The position numbers and the translations under genes are program-made. This document shows positions 55,158-64,000 of a DNA stretch of 64,000 nucleotides, in pieces. The stretch is from Achromobacter deleyi (GTDB lineage Bacteria; Pseudomonadota; Gammaproteobacteria; Burkholderiales; Burkholderiaceae_B): contig NZ_CP065997.1 in the NCBI RefSeq assembly GCF_016127315.1, forward strand, positions 4,712,001-4,776,000. The letters are read 5' to 3'. The first letter of the stretch is position 1. Each line of letters opens with the position of its first letter. Below the pieces are notes generated by a model, which was given only the letters and a program-made list of their open reading frames with translations, searched no databases and was not told the origin of the DNA.

Positions 55158-56144
55158 TCAGTCCTTGGCCATCAGTCCCAGGTATTCGATCAGGCTCTTT
55201 TCCTTGACGTAGGTGGCCTGGGCCCAGGCCTTGTAGTCGGCGCTGTCGCGATAGGCCGGCTCCTGGTTCAGCTGCTTCATGATCTCGATGCTGGCCGGAT
55301 CGAACAGCGCCTTCTTGAAGGCGTCGTGCAGCGTCTTGACCACCGCCGGATCCATGCCCTTGGGGCCGGCCAGGCCATAGGGCGAGGTCGACACGACCTT
55401 GTAGCCCAGCTCCTGCGCCGTGGGCACGTCGGGCCAGCGCGTGGTGCGCTTGTCGCCGAACGTCACCAGCAGCCGCATCTTGCCCGAGTCCACGAACTGG
55501 TCCCAGCCGGTGGCGTCGCTCTGCGCCATCACGTGGCCGCCCAGCAGCGCCTGCTGCATGTCGGCGTTGCCCTTGTACGGCACATGGTTCAGCTTGACCT
55601 TGGCGTTGATGGCCACTTCCTCGATCAGCAGGTGCGGCGACGAGCCCACGCCGGTCGAGCCGTAGTCGACGCTGCCGGGGTTCTTGCGGGCGGCCTCGAT
55701 GTATTCGTTGAAGGTCTTGTAGGGCGAGTCGGCGCGCACCGTGAAGCCGAAGGTATAGCCCGACAGTCCCAGGATGAAGGTGAAGTCGTTGATCGGATCC
55801 CACGAGGTCTTCTGCATGTAGGGCATGCGCAGCATCGCCAGCGTGTACAGCGCGACGGTGTAGCCGTCGGGCTTGGCGGTGCGCGACATGGTGGCCGGGC
55901 CGAGCGTGCCGCCGACGCCGGGGCGATTCTCGACGACCACCGGCTGTCCCAGGTACTTGGAGGCGTCCTGCGCCACGATGCGCATGTGGCGGTCGGTGGA
56001 ACCGCCGGCCGGGAACGGCACGATCAGGGTGATGGGGCGGTTGGGAAAGGCGCTTTGCGCCGATGCGGCGGGCGCCAGGGCGGCGCCGGCCAGCGCCAGC
56101 AGCAGGGCGCCGACGCAGGCGCGGCGCAGGGGTTGATGGGCCAT
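55158..56144 (-). CDS. Bug-family periplasmic solute-binding protein
   Basis: 328 residues with a signal peptide ending AQSA (~29). The mature start FPNRPITLIVPFPAGGSTDRHMR has the Bug motif, and VENRPGVGGTLGPATMSRTAKPDGYTVAL and DYGSTGVGSSPHLL complete the pattern. It is last in the beta-oxidation operon, 40 bases after the acyl-CoA ligase gene, so it probably binds the acid the operon degrades. No TctA/TctB subunits are nearby. Confidence 0.9.
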   Translation of the reverse strand: MAHQPLRRACVGALLLALAGAALAPAASAQSAFPNRPITLIVPFPAGGSTDRHMRIVAQDASKYLGQPVVVENRPGVGGTLGPATMSRTAKPDGYTVALYTLAMLRMPYMQKTSWDPINDFTFILGLSGYTFGFTVRADSPYKTFNEYIEAARKNPGSVDYGSTGVGSSPHLLIEEVAINAKVKLNHVPYKGNADMQQALLGGHVMAQSDATGWDQFVDSGKMRLLVTFGDKRTTRWPDVPTAQELGYKVVSTSPYGLAGPKGMDPAVVKTLHDAFKKALFDPASIEIMKQLNQEPAYRDSADYKAWAQATYVKEKSLIEYLGLMAKD

Positions 56145-56184
56145 GGGGGCTTGTCTCCAGTGTGGTTTTTTTATGGGGCGCCGG

Positions 56185-58128
56185 TCAGTCGCGCAGGGCG
56201 ACCTTGACCGGCAGGCGGTGCAATGCCTCGCGCAACTGCTCCTTCAGCGGCGCGGGGAGGGCGGCGTCGGCTTGCACGGCGACGTCGGGTTGCGCGTCGG
56301 GATCCACGCGCAGCAAGGGGCTGTCCGGCGGCAGGCCGGCCTGTTCCAGCAGGCGCGCCACCAGCGCCTGCACCGAGACCGCGGTGGCCAGGCGGCGCAG
56401 GTCGGGCTTGTAGATCTTGCCGACGTTGGTCATGGGCATCGTCTCGAGCACGATCACGCGCTTGGGCCGGGCGGGGGCTTCGTCCACGTGCGCGGCGGCG
56501 TAGGCCACCAGGTCGGCCTCGGACACCTCGGCGTCCTCGGCCAGCGTGACGAAGGCGATCGGCAGTTCGCCGGCGTAGGGGTCGGGCGCGCCGACGGCGG
56601 CGCAGATGCGCACCGCGGGGTGCGAGGCCAGCGCATCCTCGATGGTCTTGGGATCGATGTTGTGGCCGCCGCGGATGATCAGGTCCTTGGCGCGGCCCTG
56701 CAGGTGCAGGCGGCCCTCGGTGTCCAGGAAGCCGACGTCGCCGCTGATGAGCCAGCCGTCCTCGGTGAAGGCGCGGGCGGTGTCCTCGGGGTCGAGAAAG
56801 CCCGGGATCACGTTGGGCGACTTGAACAGCAGCATGCCGGCCTGCCCGGGCGGCAGGTCGCGCGCCGGCTGGCCGGCGGGCGCGTCCAGGCCGACCACGC
56901 GCACCTGCACGTAGGGCAGCGGAAAACCCACGCAATTGACCGGAAAGTCCGAGCCGGGCGGCGTGATCGAGGTGATGCCGGCCATCTCCGTCATGCCCAG
57001 GCTTTCGTTCACGTGCAGGCCGAACAGGCGCTCGAAGCGCGCCGCCAGTTCCGCCGGCAGCGGCGCGGCGCCGGTGCGGCAGTAGCGCAGGGTGGAGATG
57101 TCGGCGCCGTCCAGCGGAATCTCGGCCAGCGCCGCAAGGATGGTGGGCACGCCCTGCAGCGAAGTGGCGCGATGGCGTTCGACCAGCCGCCAGTAGTTGC
57201 GCAGCACCTCGCGGTTGCGCAGCAGCAGCGTGGTCGGGATCACGGTCTGCACGCCGGCCGACAGCGCCGCCAGCGAGGCCGGCAGCACGCCGGCCACGTG
57301 GAACAGCGGGTAGCCGTTGATGACCACGTCGCCCGGCCCCGCGCCCTGCAGCTGTACGGCCGCCCAGGCGGTGAAGACCTGGTTGGCGTGAGTGTGGATG
57401 GCCAGCTTGGGCGCGCCGGTGGTGCCGCCGGTATGGAAGTAGGCGGCGATGTCGTCGGCGCGGATCACGCGTTCATTCAGCAGCCGGTCCAGCGGCTGGG
57501 CGGCGCGCGCGCTGTTGAAGTCGAGCGCGAAGTCCGGCAACGCCGGGCGTTGCGATGGCGTCTCGTCGTGCGGCGCGACGCGCAGCAGCGTGCGCAGCGA
57601 CGGCACCCGCTCGCGCAGCCGCAGGGCCTTGGACCAGGATTCACATTCAGTGTCCGAGCCGTAGGCGATCAGCACCTTGGCGCCGGCGGTGGCCAGCAGC
57701 GAGGCCAGCTTGTCCTCGGTCAGCAGCGGATTGAGCGGCTGCACGATGCCGGCGGCCTCGCCGCCCCACAGCGCCAGGTGGTATTCGAGGCAGCCGGGCA
57801 GCAGCACCCCGACCGCATCCGTCGGGCCGACGCCCAGGCTGTGCAGCAGGTTGGCGGTCTGGTGGATGCCGGCCAGCAGTTCGTTGTAGCTCCAGCTGAT
57901 GGCCGGCTCGTCGGGATCGGCGCTGCGCAGGAACGTCAGCGCCAGGCGGTCGCCGAAGGCGGCAGCCGCGTTGCGGAAGATATCGTAGGTGCTTTGCACC
58001 GTCAGCGTCTCGGCCAGCGGCCGGGCGGCCAGGCGCTGGACGTCGGCGGCGGTGCGGACCGGGAAAGGCGCCGAGAAAGGCCGGCCGAGGGGCGGGGCGA
58101 TGGGTGGGTCCATACGGGCCTGCGTCAT
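56185..58128 (-). CDS. Acyl-CoA synthetase (AMP-forming; pimelate-type ligase)
   Basis: 647 residues from ATG 58128, with AAGGAG upstream. The adenylate-forming motifs are present: YFHTGGTTGAPKLAIHTH (P-loop), LGMTEMAGI, DGWLISGDVGFLDTEGRLHLQGRAKDLIIRGG, and the C-terminal lysine in NVGKIYKPDLR. The ~70-residue tail after that motif (~575 to the end) is longer than in most family members. It activates a carboxylic acid with CoA to start beta-oxidation. The enzyme's specificity is not visible; dicarboxylates such as pimelate are suggested by neighbours. Confidence 0.85.
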   Translation of the reverse strand: MTQARMDPPIAPPLGRPFSAPFPVRTAADVQRLAARPLAETLTVQSTYDIFRNAAAAFGDRLALTFLRSADPDEPAISWSYNELLAGIHQTANLLHSLGVGPTDAVGVLLPGCLEYHLALWGGEAAGIVQPLNPLLTEDKLASLLATAGAKVLIAYGSDTECESWSKALRLRERVPSLRTLLRVAPHDETPSQRPALPDFALDFNSARAAQPLDRLLNERVIRADDIAAYFHTGGTTGAPKLAIHTHANQVFTAWAAVQLQGAGPGDVVINGYPLFHVAGVLPASLAALSAGVQTVIPTTLLLRNREVLRNYWRLVERHRATSLQGVPTILAALAEIPLDGADISTLRYCRTGAAPLPAELAARFERLFGLHVNESLGMTEMAGITSITPPGSDFPVNCVGFPLPYVQVRVVGLDAPAGQPARDLPPGQAGMLLFKSPNVIPGFLDPEDTARAFTEDGWLISGDVGFLDTEGRLHLQGRAKDLIIRGGHNIDPKTIEDALASHPAVRICAAVGAPDPYAGELPIAFVTLAEDAEVSEADLVAYAAAHVDEAPARPKRVIVLETMPMTNVGKIYKPDLRRLATAVSVQALVARLLEQAGLPPDSPLLRVDPDAQPDVAVQADAALPAPLKEQLREALHRLPVKVALRD

Positions 58129-58145
58129 GATGTGCTCCTTGCCGC

Positions 58146-59279
58146 TCAGGCCCGCCCCAGCGCGATGTAGCGCCGCAGGTGGTGATCCTCGTCGCCCAAC
58201 TGATGGTCGATCATGACGAGCCGCTTGGCGTAGTGCGCCAGCGGCAGTTCCCAGGTCATGCCGATGCCGCCGTGCAGCTGGATGCTCTCTTCGGCCACCA
58301 GCGTGCCGATGCGGCCGATGGTGTACTTGGCGGCCGACAGCGCGCGTTCGCGCGTGGCGCGGTCGGGGTGGTCGAGCGCGGCGGCGGCGTTGATGACCGC
58401 CGAGCGCGCCTGCTCGATCTCCAGCAGCACGTCGGCCATGCGGTGCTGCAGCGCCTGGAAACTGCCGATCGGCACGCCGAACTGGCGCCGGGTGCGCAGG
58501 TATTCCAGCGTCGCGTCGCGGGCGCAGTCCATCGCGCCCACGGCCTCGGCGCACAGCGCCAGGATGCCGCGGCCAGTGGCATGTTCCAGCAGCGCGAGGC
58601 CGGCGCCAGCTTCGCCCAGCAGGCTGTCGGCGCCCAGCGCCACGTTCTCGAACGTCAGCTCCGCGGCGCGGCCGCCGTCGATCAGTTCGTAGCCGCGCGC
58701 CGCCACGCCCGGGGTGCCGGCGCTGACCAGGAACAGGCTGATGCCGGCCTCGTCGTCCTCGGCGCCGCCGGTGCGGGCCGACACCAGCAGCAGGTCGGCG
58801 TGTTCGCCGGCCGCCACCACCGCCTTGGCGCCGTTCAGCACCCAGCCGTCGCCGCTGCGTTCGGCGCGGGTGCGCACCGCGTTCAGCGCGTAGCCGCCGT
58901 CGGGCTCGGCCGCGGCCAGCGCGGCGGTGATGCCGCCCGCGATCAGGCCGTCGAGCGCCTCGCGTTGCGCCGGGTTGCCGGCGCGGGCGATGGCGCTGCC
59001 GACCATCAGCGCGTCCAGGAACGGTTCCAGCACCAGGCCGCGGCCCAGCGCCTCGAACACCACGCTGATGTCGAAGCCCGCGCCGCCCAGGCCGCCGTGT
59101 TCCTCGGCGAACAGCGCGCCGATGGCGCCCAGTTCGGCGTAGCGGCGCCAGAATTCGGGGTTGTAGCCCTGCGCCATCTTGGCGTGGCGTTCGCGCGTGG
59201 CGAAGTCGTATTGTTCGGCGACAAAGCGGCGCAGCATGTCGGCAAGCATGCGCCGGTCTTCGGTGTGTTCAAAGTTCAT
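58146..59279 (-). CDS. pimD: Acyl-CoA dehydrogenase, small-subunit type (pimeloyl-CoA dehydrogenase)
   Basis: 377 residues. The typical N-terminal (EHGGLGGAGFDISVVFEALGRGL), beta-barrel (AAAEPDGGYALNAV, GWVLNGAKAVVAAGEHADLLLVSAR) and C-terminal helical (YLRTRRQFGVPIGSFQALQHRMADVLLEIEQARSAV, QLHGGIGMTWELPLAHYAKRL) domains are present. The sequence matches the small subunit of two-part pimeloyl-CoA dehydrogenases. It is expected to pair with the protein encoded at 59289-60485, 9 bases upstream, and to oxidise acyl-CoA to enoyl-CoA. The exact acyl chain is inferred only. Confidence 0.75.
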   Translation of the reverse strand: MNFEHTEDRRMLADMLRRFVAEQYDFATRERHAKMAQGYNPEFWRRYAELGAIGALFAEEHGGLGGAGFDISVVFEALGRGLVLEPFLDALMVGSAIARAGNPAQREALDGLIAGGITAALAAAEPDGGYALNAVRTRAERSGDGWVLNGAKAVVAAGEHADLLLVSARTGGAEDDEAGISLFLVSAGTPGVAARGYELIDGGRAAELTFENVALGADSLLGEAGAGLALLEHATGRGILALCAEAVGAMDCARDATLEYLRTRRQFGVPIGSFQALQHRMADVLLEIEQARSAVINAAAALDHPDRATRERALSAAKYTIGRIGTLVAEESIQLHGGIGMTWELPLAHYAKRLVMIDHQLGDEDHHLRRYIALGRA

Positions 59280-59288
59280 GGCCGGCCT

Positions 59289-60485
59289 TTACAGTCCCAG
59301 GATCATCTTGGAGATGATGTTCTTCTGGATTTCGTTGGAGCCGCCGAAGATCGACAGCTTGCGGTTGTTGAAGTACTGCGCCGCGGCGCTGTCGGCGCCC
59401 TCGGGGCCGATGGGCGCGGCGTCGTGGCCGTCGTGCAGCGCCTCGGCCACGAACGGGCGGGCGTAGGGGCCCATGGCGCGGCGGTTCAGCGCGGTGATCT
59501 CCTGGCGGATCTGGGTGCCGCGGATCTTCAGCATCGAGCTTTCGGCGCCCGGCGCGCCGCCGCCGGCCACCGCCGCGACCACGCGCAGGTTGGTGGTGCG
59601 CATGTTGGCCAGCTCGATTTCCACCCGCGCCAGGCGCGCCGCGAAGTCGGGGTCGTCGGCCAACGGGCGGCCGTTCTTCTTCTGGCTGGCGGCCACTGTC
59701 TTCAGGCGTTCCAGCGCCGCGGTCGACTGGCCGACGCCGGCGATGTTGGTGCGCTCATAAGTCAGCAGGTACTTGGCGCAGGTCCAGCCGCGGTTTTCCT
59801 CGCCCACCAGGTTCTCGACCGGCACGCGCACGTCCGAGAAGAACACTTCGTTGACTTCATGCTCGCCGTCCAGCGTGATGATGGGGCGCACCTGCACGCC
59901 CGGGCTGGCCATGTCGATCAGCAGGAAGCTGATGCCTTCCTGGCGCCGGCCCTCGTTCGAGGTGCGCACCAGGCAGAAGATCATGTTGGCGTACTGGCCC
60001 AGCGTGGTCCAGGTCTTCTGGCCGTTGACGATGTAGTGGTCGCCGTCGCGCACCGCGGTGGTCTTGACCGAGGCCAGGTCCGAGCCCGCGCCGGGTTCCG
60101 AATAGCCCTGGCACCACCAGTCCGAGCCATCCAGGATGCGCGGCAGCCAGTGGCGCTTCTGCGCCTCGTTGCCGTACTTGATCAGTACCGGGCCCAGCAT
60201 GCTCAGGCCGAACGGCACGATGCGCGGGGCGCCGGCCAGCGCGCATTCGTTGTCGAAAATGTACTTCTGCGTCGTGCTCCAGCCGGTGCCGCCGTATTCC
60301 ACCGGCCAGTGGCTGGCGAGCCAGCCGTGGCGGTTGAGGATGGCGTGCCACTCGACCATGTCGGCGCGCGCCAGCAGCTTGCCCTGCGTGACCTTGGCCG
60401 ACAGCCGCGCCGGCAGGTGGGCGGCCAGGAAGGCGCGGACCTCGTCGCGGAAGGCGTTTTCTTCGGGGGTGAATTCCAGATCCAT
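59289..60485 (-). CDS. pimC: Acyl-CoA dehydrogenase, large-subunit type (pimeloyl-CoA dehydrogenase)
   Basis: 398 residues. WPVEYGGTGWSTTQKYIFDNE, QGYSEPGAGSDLASVKTTAVRDGDHYIVNGQKTWTT and the C-terminal LSIFGGSNEIQKNIISKMILGL mark the family; GGSNEIQ is the FAD-binding end. At the site where medium-chain enzymes have the catalytic Glu (YEGT), this protein has FGGS, so the base must come from elsewhere or from the partner. It is 11 bases downstream of the thiolase and 9 bases before the small subunit gene. It resembles PimC of Rhodopseudomonas. Confidence 0.77.
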   Translation of the reverse strand: MDLEFTPEENAFRDEVRAFLAAHLPARLSAKVTQGKLLARADMVEWHAILNRHGWLASHWPVEYGGTGWSTTQKYIFDNECALAGAPRIVPFGLSMLGPVLIKYGNEAQKRHWLPRILDGSDWWCQGYSEPGAGSDLASVKTTAVRDGDHYIVNGQKTWTTLGQYANMIFCLVRTSNEGRRQEGISFLLIDMASPGVQVRPIITLDGEHEVNEVFFSDVRVPVENLVGEENRGWTCAKYLLTYERTNIAGVGQSTAALERLKTVAASQKKNGRPLADDPDFAARLARVEIELANMRTTNLRVVAAVAGGGAPGAESSMLKIRGTQIRQEITALNRRAMGPYARPFVAEALHDGHDAAPIGPEGADSAAAQYFNNRKLSIFGGSNEIQKNIISKMILGL

Positions 60486-60496
60486 CGGGCGATTCC

Positions 60497-61678
60497 TCAG
60501 TAGATTTCAAACAGGCCGGCCGCGCCCATGCCGCCACCCACGCACATGGTGACGACCGCGTAGCGGGCGCCGCGGCGGCGGCCTTCCAGCAGCACGTGGC
60601 CGGCCAGGCGGGCGCCGGTGACGCCGAACGGGTGGCCCAGCGCGATCGAGCCGCCGTTCACGTTCAGCCGCTCCATCGGGATGCCCAGGCGTTCCTGGCA
60701 ATACAGGGCCTGCGAGGCGAAGGCCTCGTTCAGTTCCCACAGGTCGATGTCGTCGACCTTCAGGCCGTGCCGCGCCAGCAGCTTGGGCACGGCGTAGACC
60801 GGGCCGATACCCATTTCGTCGGGCTCGCAGCCGGCGATCGCCAGGCCGCGGAAGACGCCCAGCGGGCGGATGCCGGCGCGCTGTGCCTCGGCGGCTTCCA
60901 TCAGCACGCAGGCGGCCGCGCCGTCGGACAGCTGCGAGGCGTTGCCCGCCGTGACGAACTGGTCCGGGCCGCGCACCGGCGCCAGCTTGGCCAGCGCCTC
61001 GTAGGTCGTGCCGGGCCGGTTGCAGGTGTCCTGGTCGACCGTGACCTCGCGTTCCGACACGGCGCCGGTGGCGCGGTCGGTGACGGCCATGGTGGTGGTG
61101 ACGGCGATGATCTCCTCGCGGTAGCGGCCGGCGGCCTGGGCGGCCTCGGTGCGCGCCTGGCTCTGCGCGGCGAAGCGGTCCTGCGCCTCGCGGCTGATGC
61201 CATAGCGCGCGGCGACGATGTCGGCGGTCTCGATCATCGGCAGGTACAGCGCGGGCTTGTTGGCGATGATCCACGGGTCCATGCCGCTGACGCCGTCGTC
61301 ACGCGTGCGGATCTGCGAGACCAGCTCGACGCCGCCGGCGAGCATGGCGGGCGCGCCGTCCATGACGATGCGCGCCGCGGCCGAGGCGATGGCCTGCAGG
61401 CCCGAGGCGCAATAGCGGTTGACGGTGGCGCCGCCGACGCTGACCGGCAGGCCGGCGCGGATCACCGCCTGGCGGCCGATGTTGCGGCCGGTGGCGCCCT
61501 CGGGGTAGCCGCAGCCGATGAAGGCGTCCTCGATCAGGGCGGGGTCGATGCCGCTGCGTTCGACCGCGGCGCTTACCGCGTGGGCCGCCAGGGTCGGCCC
61601 GGCGATCAGGTTGAATTCGCCGCGCTGCGCCTTGGTGATGGGCGTGCGGGCGGTGGAGACGATGACGGCTTCGCGCAT
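60497..61678 (-). CDS. Acetyl-CoA acyltransferase (thiolase)
   Basis: 393 residues. Catalytic C90 lies in [17 protein letters not shown]349 in [15 protein letters not shown] and C379 in [11 protein letters not shown]: a complete thiolase. It cleaves a 3-oxoacyl-CoA to acetyl-CoA and a chain two carbons shorter. The position between the hydratase/dehydrogenase fusion and the dehydrogenase pair corresponds to PimB in the pim operon, though the order differs. Confidence 0.9.
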   Translation of the reverse strand: MREAVIVSTARTPITKAQRGEFNLIAGPTLAAHAVSAAVERSGIDPALIEDAFIGCGYPEGATGRNIGRQAVIRAGLPVSVGGATVNRYCASGLQAIASAAARIVMDGAPAMLAGGVELVSQIRTRDDGVSGMDPWIIANKPALYLPMIETADIVAARYGISREAQDRFAAQSQARTEAAQAAGRYREEIIAVTTTMAVTDRATGAVSEREVTVDQDTCNRPGTTYEALAKLAPVRGPDQFVTAGNASQLSDGAAACVLMEAAEAQRAGIRPLGVFRGLAIAGCEPDEMGIGPVYAVPKLLARHGLKVDDIDLWELNEAFASQALYCQERLGIPMERLNVNGGSIALGHPFGVTGARLAGHVLLEGRRRGARYAVVTMCVGGGMGAAGLFEIY

Positions 61679-61703
61679 ATCGGTTTCCGTTGGATGAGTG
61701 GGG

Positions 61704-63824
61704 TCAGGCGGCCTGGTTCAGGCTGGCGAAGTCGCGGCCGGATTCGGCCAGTTCGACCAGTAGCGGCGATGGCTTCCAGAACGCGGGGTCTTCCTTGGCG
61801 TAGGCGCGGATGTCGGCCAGCACGTTGGCCAGCCCGACGCGGTCGGCGTAGTGCATCGGCCCGCCGCGATGGCGCGGAAAGCCGTAGCCCGACAGGAACA
61901 CCATGTCGATGTCCGACGGCCGCAGCGCGATGCCCTCGCGCAGCACGTTGGCCGCCTCGTTGATCATGGCCGCGAGGTAGCGGCGCTGGATGTCCTCGGC
62001 GCCGAAGGCGCGCGGCGCGACGCCGGCGCGCTGGCGTTCGGCAGCGATGATGGCCAGCACTTCCGGATCGGGCGTGCCGTGGCGCGCGCCGTCGGGATAC
62101 AGGTAGAAGCCGCGGCCGGTCTTCTGGCCGAACCAGCCGCGCTCGCACAGGCGGTCCGGGATCTGCACGTAGCGCAGCGCCGGGTCGCGGGTGGCGGCGC
62201 GGCGCTTGCGCGTGGCCCAGCCGATGTCGCCGCCGGCCAGGTCCACCATCTGGTACGGACCCATGGGGTAGCCGAAGTCGCGCACCGCCGCGTCGATGTC
62301 GTAGGGCGAGGCGCCATCCTCCATCATCATGTCGGCCGCCTGGCGGTGCACCGCCAGGATGCGGTTGCCGATGAAGCCGTCGCAGACGCCGGCGCGCACC
62401 GCGATCTTGCGCAGGCGGCGCGCCAGCTCGAAGCCGGTGGCCACGGTGTTGGCCGCCGTGTCGCGGCCGACCACCACTTCCAGCAGCTTCATGATGTTGG
62501 CGGGCGAGAAGAAGTGCAGCCCGAGCACGCGGCCCGGGTCGCGCGTGGCCTGGGCGATGCGGTCCACGTCCAGGTACGAGGTGTTGGTGGCCAGCACCGC
62601 GTCGGGCCGGACCACGCGGTCCAGTTGCGCGAACACGGCCTGCTTGACGTCCATGTCCTCGAACACCGCCTCGATGACCAGGTCGGCATCGGCCAGCGCC
62701 GCGTAGTCGGTGGCGCCGGTCAGGCGCGCCAGGCGGGCGGCGCGCTCGTCGGCGCTCATGCGGCCCTTGCCCGCCAGCAGGTCGTAGACGTGCTCGACCC
62801 GTTGGCGGCCGCGCGCCAGCGCGGCGTCGTCCTGCTCGACCATGACCACCGGCAGACCGGCGTCCAGCAGCGCCACGGCGATGCCGGCGCCCATGGTGCC
62901 GCCGCCGATCACGCCGACGCGCTCGAGCCGGCGCGGCCTGGCCTGCTTCAGCTCGGGGATCTTGGCGGTTTCGCGTTCGGCGAAGAAGGCGTGGATCAGG
63001 CCGGCGCGCTGCGGGCTGTCCAGGCATTGCAGGAACAGCGCGCGTTCGGTGCGCAGGCCCTCGTCGAAAGGCAATTCGACGGCAGCGCGCACCGCCTCGA
63101 GGATCTTCGCCGGCGAGAACAGGCCGCGCGTGGTGGCCGCGATACGTTGGCCGGCGGCGTCGATCGCGGCCAGGGCGGCGGCCTTGTCCGTCAGCGCCTG
63201 GCCGTCGCGGCTGCGGCGCGGCGCGGCGTTGCGCGCCAGCAGGCGGCGCGTGTAGTCCAGGCCGGCGATCAGCGGGTCGGCGCCAGCCGCCAGTTCATCG
63301 GCCAGGCCGGCGGCGACGGCGGCCTGCGCCGTCATCGGCTTGCCCGACAGCATGAGGTCCAGCGCCGCCGCGGCGCCGATCAGGCGCGGCGCGCGCTGCG
63401 TGCCGCCGGCGCCGGGCAGCAGGCCCAGCGTCACTTCGGGCAGGCCCAGCTTGGCGCCGGGCAGGGCCACGCGGTAGTGCGCGGCCAGCGCCACTTCCAA
63501 CCCGCCGCCCAGCGCCGCGCCGTGCAGCGCGGCCACCACCGGCTTGGCGCTGGCCTCGATCCGGTTGCAGACGTCGGGCAGGGCGGGCGGACGCGGCGGC
63601 TTGCCGAATTCGCGGATGTCGGCGCCGGCGATGAAGTTGTTGCCGGCGCCGGTCAGCAGCACGGCCCGCACCTGCGGATCGGCCTGGGCCTGGTCGATGG
63701 CCTGGAGCAGGCCGGCGCGCACTTCGGCGCTCAGGGCATTGACGGGGGGATGGTCGATGGTGACGACGAGAACGTCGGCGTCGCGGCGCGTGTGGACCGC
63801 GCCGGCGGGGCTGCTGGCTGCCAT
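61704..63824 (-). CDS. Fused enoyl-CoA hydratase / 3-hydroxyacyl-CoA dehydrogenase
   Basis: 706 residues. Residues 1-~190 are a crotonase domain, with E110 ([11 protein letters not shown]) and E130 ([15 protein letters not shown]) as the catalytic glutamates. Residues ~300-480 are the NAD-binding domain, with GGGTMGAG at 307-314, and [20 protein letters not shown] carries the catalytic His. Two C-terminal dehydrogenase domains follow. It performs hydration and oxidation in beta-oxidation (FadB/PimF type). It is the first gene of the operon; the ~175 bases to its right contain no gene and should hold the promoter, but I could not fix its boxes. Confidence 0.9.
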   Translation of the reverse strand: MAASSPAGAVHTRRDADVLVVTIDHPPVNALSAEVRAGLLQAIDQAQADPQVRAVLLTGAGNNFIAGADIREFGKPPRPPALPDVCNRIEASAKPVVAALHGAALGGGLEVALAAHYRVALPGAKLGLPEVTLGLLPGAGGTQRAPRLIGAAAALDLMLSGKPMTAQAAVAAGLADELAAGADPLIAGLDYTRRLLARNAAPRRSRDGQALTDKAAALAAIDAAGQRIAATTRGLFSPAKILEAVRAAVELPFDEGLRTERALFLQCLDSPQRAGLIHAFFAERETAKIPELKQARPRRLERVGVIGGGTMGAGIAVALLDAGLPVVMVEQDDAALARGRQRVEHVYDLLAGKGRMSADERAARLARLTGATDYAALADADLVIEAVFEDMDVKQAVFAQLDRVVRPDAVLATNTSYLDVDRIAQATRDPGRVLGLHFFSPANIMKLLEVVVGRDTAANTVATGFELARRLRKIAVRAGVCDGFIGNRILAVHRQAADMMMEDGASPYDIDAAVRDFGYPMGPYQMVDLAGGDIGWATRKRRAATRDPALRYVQIPDRLCERGWFGQKTGRGFYLYPDGARHGTPDPEVLAIIAAERQRAGVAPRAFGAEDIQRRYLAAMINEAANVLREGIALRPSDIDMVFLSGYGFPRHRGGPMHYADRVGLANVLADIRAYAKEDPAFWKPSPLLVELAESGRDFASLNQAA

Positions 63825-64000
63825 GGGACAGTGTCTCCGGTAGGGTCGCCGCCCGCGCCGGCCAGGTCGGGATGGCGCGGCGAGGCGGAGAGGCCTCTGT
63901 GCCGGCGGGTCCCGGGGCGAACGCGGCGCTGTCGCGGCGCCTGGCGGGCCAGGAACGGCCCGTCTTGTATCCGTCTATTCTTTACCAGCAAAGAAGTCTT

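Noticed and set aside
58179-60503. Long antisense frame over the acyl-CoA dehydrogenase genes (774 codons)
   Set aside because: Same reason: low-complexity translation opposite two well-supported enzymes.

Overview
The window comes from a high-GC Gram-negative chromosome and is most like a member of the Alcaligenaceae (Achromobacter/Bordetella group). This assignment rests on gene content and layout: a nicotinate (nic) locus with a NicR/BpsR-type MarR regulator, a full wsp operon, two Bug-type periplasmic binding proteins, a Gram-negative porin, many LysR regulators, and the base composition. No similarity search was run. I see no tRNA, rRNA, CRISPR array, insertion sequence or prophage; it reads as ordinary, densely packed chromosome.

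Layout. 1-2.7 kb: end of a multiheme cytochrome c, an LprI-like secreted protein, a small lipoprotein and a GNAT acetyltransferase. 2.76-3.5 kb: a promoter, a 20-codon leader peptide and an intrinsic terminator that together have the geometry of a transcription attenuator, followed by a P-loop kinase. 3.5-7.5 kb: a two-gene repair operon, a FAN1-type nuclease plus an iron-sulfur XPD/DinG-type helicase with its own PD-(D/E)XK nuclease-like domain. 7.6-13 kb: truncated haemoglobin, MFS exporter with divergent LysR regulator, thioesterase and amidase. 13.2-21.8 kb: complete wspABCDEFR, the surface-sensing chemosensory pathway that ends in the diguanylate cyclase WspR.

21.8-28.4 kb: a porin and ABC importer operon next to an Lrp-family regulator, which is divergent from a methionine gamma-lyase-type enzyme. 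28.4-42 kb: the nicotinate catabolic locus. Two arms diverge from about 35.1-35.4 kb: leftward nicD-nicX-nicF-molybdopterin subunit-xdhC-cytidylyltransferase, and rightward nicC-nicA-nicB followed by nicT, with nicR convergent. Together they hydroxylate nicotinate, open the ring and give maleate; the maleate isomerase gene (nicE) is not in the window. The molybdenum domain is present as one intact-looking separate subunit and one decayed copy fused to the triheme cytochrome.

42.1-49.4 kb: a TonB receptor and siderophore-type MFS pair under a divergent TetR gene, a DHA2 exporter with divergent LysR, and a universal stress protein. 49.5-55.1 kb: GntR, M20 peptidase, Bug protein, LysR and a D-cysteine desulfhydrase-like enzyme. 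55.1-63.8 kb: a beta-oxidation operon arranged like the pimelate (pim) operon: hydratase/dehydrogenase fusion, thiolase, two acyl-CoA dehydrogenases, acyl-CoA ligase and a Bug protein. The last ~175 bases hold the upstream region of that operon and no gene I can support.
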